NCBI RefSeq assembly: GCF_001431625.1
Contig: NZ_LLXT01000129.1
Span: 46,462 to 110,461 of the forward strand
Source: Stenotrophomonas geniculata ATCC 19374 = JCM 13324
Lineage (GTDB): Bacteria > Pseudomonadota > Gammaproteobacteria > Xanthomonadales > Xanthomonadaceae
Length of the DNA: 64,000 nt
Reading direction: 5' to 3'
The translations under genes were made by a program, and so were the position numbers. A model generated the notes under the pieces. The model did not search any database and was not told where the DNA came from. It was given only the letters and a program-made list of their open reading frames with translations. Shown in pieces: positions 7,344-14,481 of the stretch; position 1 is the first letter of the stretch; the number at the start of each line of letters is the position of its first letter.

Positions 7344-8071
7344 GCGATTGGTTGTTCGACCTCGGCAACTCGCGGTTCAAATTCGCGCCGTTGCAGGGTG
7401 ACCGTGCCGGTGACGTGCAGGCCTGGGCGCATGGCGCCGAAGGCATGGCCGGGCAGCCGCCGCACAGTCTGCCCAGCGGCACCACCGCGTTCGTGGCCAG
7501 CGTGGCCGCACCGTCGCTGACCAGCGCCATGCTGGACCAGCTGCAGCGTCGCTTCGAGCACGTGCACGTGGTGCGCACCAGCGCCGAATGCGCCGGTGTG
7601 CGCATTGCCTATGCCAAGCCGGAGAAGTTCGGCGTCGACCGCTTCCTGGCCCTGCTGGCCGCGGCCAAGGCGCAGCGCCCGGTGCTGGTGGTCGGTGTGG
7701 GCACCGCACTGACGATTGATCTGCTCGACGCCAATGGCCAGCACCACGGTGGCCGCATTTCCGCATCGCCCACCACCATGCGCGAAGCACTGCACGCCCG
7801 TGCCGTACAGCTGCCGGCTACCGGTGGTGACTACAGCGAGTTCGCCAACGATACCGCCGATGCGCTGGCTTCCGGTTGCGATGGTGCGGCGGTGGCACTG
7901 ATCGAACGCAGCGCACAGCAGGCGCAGACGCTGCTGGGTGTTGCGCCCTCGCTGCTGGTGCATGGTGGCGGCGCACCGGCGCTGATGCCATTGCTGCCCG
8001 GCGCCGATTACCACCCCTCGCTGGTGCTGGATGGCCTCGCCCGCTGGGCGGTGCACCAGCCCGCAGGCTAG
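7340..8071 (+). CDS. coaX: Type III pantothenate kinase
   Basis: This 243-residue enzyme of the ASKHA fold catalyses the first step of CoA synthesis. Signatures are the N-terminal DLGNSRFKF, the substrate motif EKFGVDRFLALLAA, and the second phosphate motif VGVGTALTIDLLD followed by HHGGRISAS. CoaX enzymes use K+ or NH4+, are insensitive to CoA feedback and replace CoaA in Xanthomonads. ATG 7340 overlaps the birA stop, the classic birA-coaX arrangement. The SPOR gene follows 9 bp later, probably in the same transcript. The next CoA pathway enzyme here, coaBC, lies far away at 59673. Confidence 0.92.
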   Translation: MSDWLFDLGNSRFKFAPLQGDRAGDVQAWAHGAEGMAGQPPHSLPSGTTAFVASVAAPSLTSAMLDQLQRRFEHVHVVRTSAECAGVRIAYAKPEKFGVDRFLALLAAAKAQRPVLVVGVGTALTIDLLDANGQHHGGRISASPTTMREALHARAVQLPATGGDYSEFANDTADALASGCDGAAVALIERSAQQAQTLLGVAPSLLVHGGGAPALMPLLPGADYHPSLVLDGLARWAVHQPAG

Positions 8072-8080
8072 TATCCGCGC

Positions 8081-8929
8081 ATGCTGACCCGTGCCCTGAT
8101 CGTCGTACTGGCCATCCTCAATCTTGGCGTCGCTTGCTGGTGGCTGCTGCGCGATGCGCCGCAACCGCCTGCGCCGCCGCCGCAACCGGCCGGCGTCGCC
8201 GAGCTGCGCTGGGTGCCCGGTGGCGTTGATGCGGCTGAGGCCGCCGATGCCACTGCTGCCGCACCTGTTGCGCCGCTGATGGATCGCGAACCGGCCGAGA
8301 AGACGGCTGTGGCTGCCACGCCGGCGCCCGCCGCCCCGGCCAGGCCGGAGATTGCCAAGCCGCAGGTGGCTGAGGCTACGCCGGTTGCTGCCGCTGCCAA
8401 GCCCGTAACACCGCCCGCACCCGTACCGGCACCGGAAAAACCCGCAACCCGGCCCGTGGCTGCCGAACCGGCGCGCTGCGTGGCGTTGGGCCCGTTCGCC
8501 GACCGCGCGGCCGCGACCAGTGCACAGGGCAAGGCCGGCAGCGTCATCAGTCAGGTACGCCTGCGCGAACAGCCCGCTGCCAGTGGCAGCGCCCGTTTCC
8601 GGGTGATGCTGCCGGCCGCCGCCAACCGCGAAGAAGCCCAGGCCACGGTGAAGCGCATCGTCGCCGCCGGCCTGAGCGACTACTACATCATCAGCCAGGG
8701 CGAGGACATCAACGCCGTGGCGCTGGGCCAGTACCGCAACCGCGAAGGCGCCGAGCGACGCATGGCCGCCGTGCAGGCCGCCGGCTTCCAGCCGCGCCTG
8801 GTGGCCAGCGGCGACGCCGGCCAATGGTGGCTGGAAGGGCAGCTGGCCGCGGGTACGCAGCCGGCCCAGGCCCAGCAGCGCAGCGGCGCGGCACAGAGCC
8901 GGTCGCTGGAATGCGCAAGGTTGCGCTAG
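8081..8929 (+). CDS. Membrane-anchored SPOR-domain protein
   Basis: This 282-residue protein has an N-terminal membrane helix (about 4-23) with no cleavage site and a long Ala/Pro-rich periplasmic linker (about 28-128). The C-terminal region (about 130-255) begins CVALGPFADRAAA and holds two SPOR-like beta-alpha repeats (GQYRNREGAERRMAAVQAAGF). SPOR domains bind denuded peptidoglycan at division septa, so a role in cell-wall remodelling or division is likely. It follows coaX by 9 bp and ends 40 bp before tRNA-Thr. A second SPOR protein lies at 55316-56218. I cannot assign a specific name. Confidence 0.75.
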   Translation: MLTRALIVVLAILNLGVACWWLLRDAPQPPAPPPQPAGVAELRWVPGGVDAAEAADATAAAPVAPLMDREPAEKTAVAATPAPAAPARPEIAKPQVAEATPVAAAAKPVTPPAPVPAPEKPATRPVAAEPARCVALGPFADRAAATSAQGKAGSVISQVRLREQPAASGSARFRVMLPAAANREEAQATVKRIVAAGLSDYYIISQGEDINAVALGQYRNREGAERRMAAVQAAGFQPRLVASGDAGQWWLEGQLAAGTQPAQAQQRSGAAQSRSLECARLR

Positions 8930-8969
8930 AATCCCCGGACCGCGGCACTGCCGCGGGTGCACCACCCAT

Positions 8970-9045
8970 GCCGCTTTAGCTCAGTTGGTAGAGCAACTGT
9001 CTTGTAAACAGTAGGTCATCCGTTCGATTCGGATAAGCGGCACCA
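8970..9045 (+). tRNA. tRNA-Thr (anticodon TGT)
   Basis: A full cloverleaf can be drawn. The acceptor GCCGCTT pairs with AAGCGGC, the D-arm holds AGCTCAGTTGGTAGAGC, and the anticodon stem-loop CTGTCTTGTAAACAG has TGT at the centre. The T-loop is TTCGATT, followed by discriminator A and an encoded CCA at 9043-9045. It decodes ACA and other ACN codons. A perfect hairpin CAGCGC/GCGCTG at 9058-9075 follows and may help end the transcript, though no T-tract is present. Accessory genes begin 85 bp downstream, so the tRNA marks the island border; I saw no duplicated tRNA 3' end at the far side. Confidence 0.97.
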
Positions 9046-9129
9046 TCCCCATGAGTCAGCGCCTCATTGCGCTGCTCCAGGTACTCGCTCAGTGGTTCGA
9101 AGGGCGGCAGAGCTGTTTTCTCGACAGCC

Positions 9130-10254
9130 TTACCTTGAGAACGATGGCCCGTCCTGCGCATGAACCTGCTGCGCCGGCTGCTGTTCAAGATTTTCGGCCA
9201 ACGCTTCAGCGCGATGCAGGGACTCTGCTTCAGGCGCGCGAAGCGCGTCCATCGTATTCATGGTTCCACGGCGTTGGGCAGGATCGTCCAGCGCTCCCTC
9301 GACGATGAATACTTTCTCGCCACGTGCAAGCGACTCTGTCGGGTTGTTCAATACAACGTGGTCAACTCTTGAAAGCCCTTGCTCCTTCGCGAGCACCAAC
9401 AGACTCGCGGACATGCGCTGGCTCGACTCATCCCACTGCTTCCCGCTCTCGGCGTCCAGGCGTCCCACACCCGCTCTTATCTGCATGTAGAGAGAGCGGT
9501 CAGCGTTGCCGAGTTCAGCTACTGAGGAAGCTGTTCGCTGCACTGAGAGTGAGTCGTCGGCGACCACGGCGTCTCTTTCCGCAGCCGAAGTGCGCTCGGC
9601 GTCAAATTCTGGCTCGGGCCTACGTCGACGCTGCGTGGGTGCTATGTGCTGATCATAGTGCGCGCCATAGTAAAGCTCGTATGTCGCATGAGGACCAACA
9701 GAAGGAGCCTCCGTTTTGAACACCTCAGCGATCTGTCCAAGCGCCTGGTTTCGATTGATCCGCCCGGCCTGGAGTTCAACGGCAATGGCTCCATACTGTT
9801 GCGGTCGATTACCCGTACCCGACACGCCAATGTCCGGTCCACCGGCCGCAATGAGTTCACGCTGGACCTGGACATTACTGAGCGTCGCAGCGGCTTCTCC
9901 GCGTAGCAGGGTGTTTACATAGGATTGCTTGGACGTCGGATCGGGACGTTCGGTGAAGAGATGGTGCCCCACCTCGTGCGAAAGAGAGCGCGCGATTCTG
10001 GAGCCTTGCCCAACCGCGTTCTCGTCAATAACGATCTTCTCACCGGGAACAAGATAGGTGCCCCTGCCGGCTTGTCCCCAGACAACATCCAGATCGTCGC
10101 GCTCGGCCTGTGCGAGACCCGCCCGAAGTGTTGGGGATTTCGCTAGAAGTGGCGCCAACGAAGGGTCAACCAACGGGGACTCCGGCCGACGTACGGGTCC
10201 TGGGCGAGCCCCGCCCTGCGGCTGCGGCAGTACAGAGTCTTCAGTACGTTCCAT
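9130..10254 (-). CDS. Predicted antibacterial T4SS effector: zincin-like N-domain plus XVIPCD tail
   Basis: This is a 374-residue modular protein. The C-terminal part (about 244-350) has the layout of the Xanthomonadales VirD4-interacting protein conserved domain: DRSLYMQIRAGVGRLD, SASLLVLAKEQGL, then GLSRVDHVVLN (293-303), KVFIVEG and a Gln-rich tail. This domain directs effectors into rival bacteria through the antibacterial T4SS. The N-domain (about 30-205) holds SHEVGHHLF, an HExxH zinc motif at 93-97, and a nearby GEAAAT with Glu120 as a possible third ligand, so a peptidase-like toxin is likely. The lipoprotein gene 22 bp downstream of its start side is the probable immunity partner. 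No T4SS machinery genes are in the window. Confidence 0.8.
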   Translation of the reverse strand: MERTEDSVLPQPQGGARPGPVRRPESPLVDPSLAPLLAKSPTLRAGLAQAERDDLDVVWGQAGRGTYLVPGEKIVIDENAVGQGSRIARSLSHEVGHHLFTERPDPTSKQSYVNTLLRGEAAATLSNVQVQRELIAAGGPDIGVSGTGNRPQQYGAIAVELQAGRINRNQALGQIAEVFKTEAPSVGPHATYELYYGAHYDQHIAPTQRRRRPEPEFDAERTSAAERDAVVADDSLSVQRTASSVAELGNADRSLYMQIRAGVGRLDAESGKQWDESSQRMSASLLVLAKEQGLSRVDHVVLNNPTESLARGEKVFIVEGALDDPAQRRGTMNTMDALRAPEAESLHRAEALAENLEQQPAQQVHAQDGPSFSR

Positions 10255-10276
10255 GTTGGAGCTCCTGCCCAGGGGG

Positions 10277-10876
10277 TCAACGCTGGCTGATCAATACGTG
10301 GGTCAATGTCGCATTGTCAGGGGCGAGAGTGAGTACAACCTCAGCACCGTTCACTGGCGCGGTCCAGTAAGGGCGGGAGTCAGGGGCATCAGGCCGAGGT
10401 GGATACTGCGCCGTTCCCTCCCAGATGACTTCTTTGAGCGCGACGCTCGGTGGCGCGACATCAAAGGTCAGCTTCGCCTGCGCAGGATCATCGACAGCAC
10501 TTCTCAGCGTGATGTTCCGAACTTCAAGGCCACCCAACATTCCACGTTCCGCGGTTCGCTCGTCTCTCGGGCCCTGCCGAGTCGGTTTTCCAAGATGCGT
10601 GTGAAGCTGTTCGTTCAATGCATCGACATCGCCAAAACGCACACTGGACAATCGCTCGATGTCGTTCTTGAATCGCTCCATACCAATTTCACTCCCTGAT
10701 TCGACGGGCTGTCTTTGATTCAGATGATCTGATGGGGTCGGCGGCGCGGCACTCGAACATGCTGTCAGCACAAGCGCCGGAATAGCGATCGCGAGGCGAC
10801 GACGCGCTGCGATCCAGAGGCGGCGCCGAAGTCCACCTTGCGATGAAGATGCGCATTTCTCGACCCATGCATTCAT
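10277..10876 (-). CDS. Predicted immunity lipoprotein for the adjacent T4SS effector
   Basis: This 199-residue protein has a basic N-terminus, a hydrophobic stretch and a lipobox LTAC with Cys40, so the mature protein should be a periplasmic lipoprotein. The rest is soluble with alternating strands (EVRNITLRSAV, AKLTFDVAPPSVALKEVIWEG, GAEVVLTLAPDNATLTHVLI). I recognise no named family. It lies directly upstream of, and co-directional with, the effector gene. Lipoprotein immunity genes next to XVIPCD effectors are the rule in Xanthomonadales, which suggests the toxin acts in the periplasm. The ATG at 10876 leaves a long n-region before the hydrophobic segment, so a later start is possible. About 200 bp upstream holds no recognisable gene. 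Confidence 0.68.
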   Translation of the reverse strand: MNAWVEKCASSSQGGLRRRLWIAARRRLAIAIPALVLTACSSAAPPTPSDHLNQRQPVESGSEIGMERFKNDIERLSSVRFGDVDALNEQLHTHLGKPTRQGPRDERTAERGMLGGLEVRNITLRSAVDDPAQAKLTFDVAPPSVALKEVIWEGTAQYPPRPDAPDSRPYWTAPVNGAEVVLTLAPDNATLTHVLISQR

Positions 10877-11074
10877 GAAAGCATCTCGCGCGCCAATGTC
10901 ACACTCTTGAATCTAGCACAGCATTTTGTGAGCGCGGATCGGGTCCGCGTGAACAATGAGCTGCTGAAAGCGCACCCGATTCCACTTTCCAGTTTGAAAA
11001 GATGGGGCGCCGGCTGGGAGGGAAGGAGCGCCAGACGGAAGGCCGAGCACACCTCCATGCGCGCAATCCGATAG

Positions 11075-11104
11075 TTGAAAGACTGTAGCCAGTAGGCTAC
11101 AGTC
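11075..11104 (+). promoter_or_regulatory. Promoter and palindromic operator of the HigBA-type operon
   Basis: GACTGTAGCC and GGCTACAGTC form a perfect 10-bp inverted repeat with a 4-nt centre at 11081-11104. It covers the 17-bp spacer and the -10 of a likely promoter: TTGAAA at 11075-11080 and TACAGT at 11098-11103. The start ATG at 11109 is only 5 nt beyond the -10 box, so the transcript may be leaderless. The palindrome is well placed for repression by the antitoxin or the toxin-antitoxin complex. Confidence 0.7.
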
Positions 11105-11108
11105 CTCC

Positions 11109-11396
11109 ATGAAGATCCAGCGTACCCGTCAGTTCGCGACATGGATTGACGCTCTCAAGGACGTAACCGCACGCGCTCGCATCCTGGCCCGTATCGGTCG
11201 CCTCGCTGAAGGCCATCCGGGTGATCACCGCTATCTGGCGGATGGCGTTTCTGAATTGCGTATCGATGCAGGACCGGGTTACCGCGTTTACTACACCCAG
11301 CGCGGCAGGCAGTTGGTGATTCTCCTGGTTGGAGGCGACAAGGGTTCACAGCAGCGCGATATCGAGAAGGCCAGGGAGATTGCGCGTGCCCTGTGA
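11109..11396 (+). CDS. HigB/RelE-superfamily toxin (addiction module killer protein)
   Basis: This 95-residue protein is of the size and pattern of the phage-derived Gp49-like/HigB branch of RelE toxins, which cleave mRNA on the ribosome. The pattern RTRQFATWIDALKD, then ARARILARIGRLAEG.PGD, then GVSELRIDAGPGYRVYY, LVILLVGGDKG and a final helix DIEKAREIA is diagnostic. No Shine-Dalgarno site is seen, consistent with a leaderless message. The antitoxin gene follows 58 bp later, so the toxin comes first as in higBA systems. It is complete, with no frameshift. Confidence 0.88.
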   Translation: MKIQRTRQFATWIDALKDVTARARILARIGRLAEGHPGDHRYLADGVSELRIDAGPGYRVYYTQRGRQLVILLVGGDKGSQQRDIEKAREIARAL

Positions 11397-11454
11397 GCAT
11401 CGAACTGGCTGTAGGCGAAACGACTCAATACCGAAGTACCGGAGCTGTCCCATC

Positions 11455-11757
11455 ATGGCCATCAAGAGAAAAGTCGAACTAAAATCATTTGATGTGGCCG
11501 AGCATCTTCGAACGCCGGAGGAGATGGCGGCTTATCTCGACGCCTGCATCGAAGAAAGCGACGGCGATTCTGCGTTCATCGCCAAGGCGCTCGGCGATAT
11601 CGCCCGCGCCCAAGGGATGAGCAAGGTTGCACGGGCGGCGGGCCTGTCGCGCGAGAGTCTGTATCGCGCACTGTCGGGCGAGCGCAGCCCTGATTTCGCG
11701 ACCATCCTCAAAGTGACGCGTGCCCTGGGTGTGCGCCTGCATGCCAGTGCCGCGTAA
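11455..11757 (+). CDS. HigA-type antitoxin (addiction module antidote protein)
   Basis: This 100-residue DNA-binding antidote begins around FDVAEHLRTPEEMAAYLDA, followed by AFIAKALGDIARAQG and a helix-turn-helix with MSKVARAAGLSRESLYRALSG, ending FATILKVTRALGVRL. It should neutralise the toxin at 11109 and repress the operon at the palindrome just upstream of that gene. ATG 11455 is the first start that gives the family N-terminus; an upstream open frame from 11329 overlaps the toxin and is not needed. A degraded member of the same family lies at 435-611. Confidence 0.88.
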   Translation: MAIKRKVELKSFDVAEHLRTPEEMAAYLDACIEESDGDSAFIAKALGDIARAQGMSKVARAAGLSRESLYRALSGERSPDFATILKVTRALGVRLHASAA

Positions 11758-11814
11758 AGCGTCAAGGCATTGCGCTCCACCTCTTCCGCCTGTAGAACGC
11801 CGGTGCGAACAGGT

Positions 11815-12219
11815 TCAATCAAACCGGATGATGCGGATCAACCCTCTTTTCGACGATCCGACTCCGAAGGCGGCCAATGTGCCACAGGGGAACGCCTCCT
11901 TCGAGCCGTCATGGTTGATGAATGAGATCGTGCAGTTTGTCCGCGTGCCGGGACGGATTCGGGTGATGGCTCTGTCATTCAAGACGAAGCTATACCATGT
12001 GAGTTCAGGACTCATGGAGCGCGCCATGGGGCGTGCGGTGGACGCGATCATCCCGGCAACAGCACCGCCGCGCGAATCCACTTCGTCCAGCCGCAGCTCA
12101 ACGAGTACAGGTTTCAGGTTTGGATAGGGGATGCGCATTCCGGCAGCGGGTCTGCTTGATTCGATAACTGGGGCAGTGACGTCGCTAACCTGTGCATTGG
12201 GTACCTCAATGCTCCGCAT
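11815..12219 (-). CDS. Small protein of unknown function, possible EF-Tu domain-III-like barrel
   Basis: The ATG at 12219 overlaps the stop of the preceding gene (TAATG) and has AGGG 7 nt upstream, so translation is probably coupled. The 134-residue product reads as a beta-rich protein: VLVELRLDEVDSRGG, then ITRIRPGTRTNCTISFIN, then PCGTLAAFGVGSSKRGLIRII. The order (G-G turn, PG.xxx.v.i strand, CG..F.v....G.I) is reminiscent of the C-terminal beta-barrel of EF-Tu found alone in some small hypothetical proteins. That resemblance is by eye and weak. The opposite strand has a competing open frame (11720-12127); the TAATG junction favours this one. It converges on the antitoxin gene. Confidence 0.42.
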   Translation of the reverse strand: MRSIEVPNAQVSDVTAPVIESSRPAAGMRIPYPNLKPVLVELRLDEVDSRGGAVAGMIASTARPMARSMSPELTWYSFVLNDRAITRIRPGTRTNCTISFINHDGSKEAFPCGTLAAFGVGSSKRGLIRIIRFD

Positions 12220-12626
12220 TATTGAGCCCTACCCACCTGCAACGCCACATACTCCGCCAGCCCCCGGCAGGCCAGCATCAGTCCCTCGCGCGTGCCATCG
12301 CCGATATCGTCCTTCTCTTCCCCGTCCACGCGCACGCGCTCTGCGGCGTGATACAGCTCCAGCAGCGACACCAGGCCCACTGCGGCGCGGTCCCTGCGTG
12401 CAGCAGCCACGGCGTGGCCGGGCGTGCTGGATGGCCCCTGCCACGGCTGTCCGTCGGCGGCATCTCCGGCCTGGATGCGGCGCAGGCAGACGGGCAGGTT
12501 GATGGGCGTGGGCGCATCGTTGGCGGCGGCAAAGGCGGCTTCCAGCGGCTGCGCCAGTTCGAGCGGCAGATGCAGGGCGGCGTCGCCCAACGTGGCGGTC
12601 AGATACGGGTAGAGCGTCTTGGACAT
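12219..12626 (-). CDS. Hypothetical protein, first gene of a TAATG-coupled pair
   Basis: This 135-residue, mostly helical soluble protein begins MSKTLYPYLTATLGDAALHL, has an Ala/Pro-rich middle, and ends with a segment VSLLELYHAAERVRVDGEEK and GLAEYVALQVGRAQ. I do not recognise a family. ATG 12626 is chosen because the upstream extension reads through a strongly structured intergenic region that is unlikely to be coding. Its TAA shares bases with the next ATG. Its transcript would carry the hairpins at 12670-12804 in its leader if it is transcribed from beyond them. Confidence 0.55.
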   Translation of the reverse strand: MSKTLYPYLTATLGDAALHLPLELAQPLEAAFAAANDAPTPINLPVCLRRIQAGDAADGQPWQGPSSTPGHAVAAARRDRAAVGLVSLLELYHAAERVRVDGEEKDDIGDGTREGLMLACRGLAEYVALQVGRAQ

Positions 12627-12669
12627 GCGGGCATCCTCGTCAGGCACAGAGGCGCCGCCACGATAGGGT

Positions 12670-12804
12670 GGCGGGCGATGCGTGGCTTCCAAGACCGGAG
12701 ATCGATGAGCCGGCGGGCACAGGGCCCCCACGCACCGCCCGCCGTCGATCGGCGAACGGATTGCCAGCCGGCGCCGCTCTTGGGAGGACGACGCCGGCTG
12801 GCAA
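12670..12804. repeat. Two strong adjacent hairpins in a gene-free stretch
   Basis: GGCGGGCGATGCGTGG at 12670-12685 pairs with 12728-12743 at 15 of 16 positions. Directly after it, TTGCCAGCCGGCG at 12761-12773 pairs perfectly with 12792-12804 across an 18-nt loop. The gene-free stretch runs from 12627 to 13208; besides these it holds a CCACCT/AGGTGG hairpin at 12843-12858 and A/T-richer sequence before the DUF3011 gene. It lies upstream of the minus-strand gene at 12626. It could be a structured leader RNA, a REP-like element, or a decayed mobile element. Confidence 0.55.
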
Positions 12805-13208
12805 GCGTATACAGCTTCAATCAATCGGGCTTGGAAGACCCGGCCACCTCTGCAGGTGGCGATTCATCATGCGCACGCCAAACCCCCGCCTGCCAGTCGA
12901 TTGTTTCGATGGCATCGGGTGATCTGAAAGGAAAAATGAATTATCGCGATTGGCCTGTTCGCGCCGCTGTGATGCAGAAAGCGACATATCGCGCAGTGCG
13001 ATCATCCGCTGGAAATCTCGGGCGTCGGCGCTGTTGCAAGGCGTGGAACCGCCTACCAAGTAAAGCTGGCTTAACAGCCCGGACAGAGCGTCACGGCCAC
13101 CATAGCAAACACACCCCCCAAAACGCGCACCCGGATACTGATTCTCCTCACACACCGCTCCCGACTCCCCACCGCATACTTCGGGCACATACCATTCGGG
13201 ACCTCCCC

Positions 13209-13979
13209 ATGCGTCGCCACGCCCTGCCGCTCACCGTCGCACTGTTGTCCGCCGCGTTCGCAGCCCCGGCCATGGCCGCTGTGCCGTTCTTCAACGCCAG
13301 CTGCCCGGGCGGCATCGATGTTCACGCAGACGAGGGCGGGCCGGTCTATGTGCAGGGCCGCGAGGCCACGCTGAAACATTTCAACGACCGCTATTTCGAA
13401 GCCCGCGACGCCAACAGCGGCATCACCCTGTCGATCAGCCGCAGCGATGACGGTACGCCGCAGATCAGCTACACCGGCCGAGGCGGCACCAATGGCATCT
13501 GTCAGGTCAGTACCAGCGGCACGCCCGCGCCCGCTGCAAGCAGCGCCCGCCCTCGCGACGCTGCCGCCGGCGATGCCGCGCTGCCGCGCGAAGTCACCTG
13601 CGAGTCCACCGGCGAGCAGCAGGTGTCGTGCGATCTGAATACCCGCGGCAATGTGGAAATCGTGCGCCAGCTCAGCCGCACACGCTGCGAGGAAGGCAAG
13701 AACTGGGGCCTGTCGCGGCACTCGGTGTGGGTCAATGGCGGCTGCCGCGCGGTGTTCCGCAATGTGTCCTCGGTGACTACCCCCGCGCCGACAGGCGATA
13801 CCGCGTTGGGCGCCTGCAACATGCGCAAGGGCGCGCAGGGCGCCCTGGTCACCCAGATGCCTGTGGGCAGCGATTACCAGGAACTGATCATCGATTACCC
13901 CGATGGCCGCTTCCTGTGCATGATGCGCAACAACGGCCAGGTGCAGAGCGTGACGCCGGTGCGCCGCCGCGGACGCTGA
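13209..13979 (+). CDS. Exported DUF3011-domain protein
   Basis: This 256-residue secreted or periplasmic protein has a signal peptide to about residue 23 (APAMAA). An N-terminal module with Cys residues (FNASCPGGIDVHADEGGPVY) is followed by an Ala/Pro linker. The DUF3011 core (about 135-190) has the pattern CES...QQVSCDLNT.GNV.IVRQLSRTRCEEGKNWG.S..SVWVNGGCRA.F. The paired Cys residues suggest disulphides. DUF3011 proteins are common in Xanthomonads and other proteobacteria and have no known function. The C-terminal section (ALGACNMRKGAQG onward) may be a further small domain. It stands alone, convergent with the next gene. Confidence 0.8.
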   Translation: MRRHALPLTVALLSAAFAAPAMAAVPFFNASCPGGIDVHADEGGPVYVQGREATLKHFNDRYFEARDANSGITLSISRSDDGTPQISYTGRGGTNGICQVSTSGTPAPAASSARPRDAAAGDAALPREVTCESTGEQQVSCDLNTRGNVEIVRQLSRTRCEEGKNWGLSRHSVWVNGGCRAVFRNVSSVTTPAPTGDTALGACNMRKGAQGALVTQMPVGSDYQELIIDYPDGRFLCMMRNNGQVQSVTPVRRRGR

Positions 13980-14003
13980 GCGCGCAGCGGGTTGGGACAG
14001 GCT

Positions 14004-14351
14004 TCAGCCGCAGGACCTATACAGCAACACCCACGCCAGCATCAGGGTGAACATACCAACGAAGGTCAGGCCGAACCACAGCGCGGCCACCTTCACGTTG
14101 CCGATCAACGCCGCCAGCATACGGTGCAGTTCGCTTTTCAGAATCGGGTATTCAGCGTGCGCCTTGCGCAGACGCTGCCAGCCCAACCCGAGGAATACCA
14201 GGGTCGAGAACGGCACCAGCAGCAGTGTCGCCTGCATCAGCCAGCCATTCGGCGACGCATCGATCGAGTTGCTCAAAAAAACCGCAAAAACGGCGACCGG
14301 CAGCGCCACGGTGAAAAAGCGTGGCCACGCGGTATTGATGAAGGGCGACAT
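14004..14351 (-). CDS. Small inner-membrane protein, unknown
   Basis: This 115-residue protein has three hydrophobic helices: about 8-28 (FFTVALPVAVFAVFL), 38-56 (LMQATLLLVPFSTLVFLGL) and 86-108 (VAALWFGLTFVGMFTLMLAWVLL). A polar loop between the second and third contains RKAHAEYPILKSELHRM. I recognise no family. GGAAG lies 6 nt before ATG 14351. The gene is convergent with DUF3011 and divergent from arginase, so it is a single-gene unit. Confidence 0.62.
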   Translation of the reverse strand: MSPFINTAWPRFFTVALPVAVFAVFLSNSIDASPNGWLMQATLLLVPFSTLVFLGLGWQRLRKAHAEYPILKSELHRMLAALIGNVKVAALWFGLTFVGMFTLMLAWVLLYRSCG

Positions 14352-14481
14352 CGCAATCTTCCATGAAGGACGGTCGGGTCCGCGCGGCATCATGCCATGC
14401 AATGGCCCTGCTGCACCGCCGCGAGTGGTGTCACACAGCTCTGGCTAGACTGTGCTTCTTTTTCCCCCGCAGGAGGCACCC

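Noticed and set aside
8976..9188. 70-codon minus-strand frame over tRNA-Thr
   Set aside because: Its C-terminal part is only the antisense of the tRNA, a well-known annotation artefact.
10877..11074. Plus-strand fragment between the immunity gene and the toxin promoter
   Set aside because: A frame of about 57 codons without a clear start is open here, but it has no recognisable domain or ribosome site, so no gene is claimed.
11720..12127. Plus-strand frame opposite the possible EF-Tu-barrel gene
   Set aside because: It starts inside the antitoxin gene with no ribosome site; the minus-strand gene has a TAATG junction and a good ribosome site. The case is not fully closed.
9046..12650. Integrated mobile element at tRNA-Thr with a duplicated tRNA end
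   Set aside because: No integrase gene and no second copy of the tRNA 3' end were seen up to the DUF3011 gene, so the stretch is called accessory but not an integrative element.
12192..13979. Single long plus-strand frame from 12192 through the DUF3011 gene
   Set aside because: The first 339 codons have no protein-like pattern and cross two strong hairpins; the signal peptide begins at 13209.
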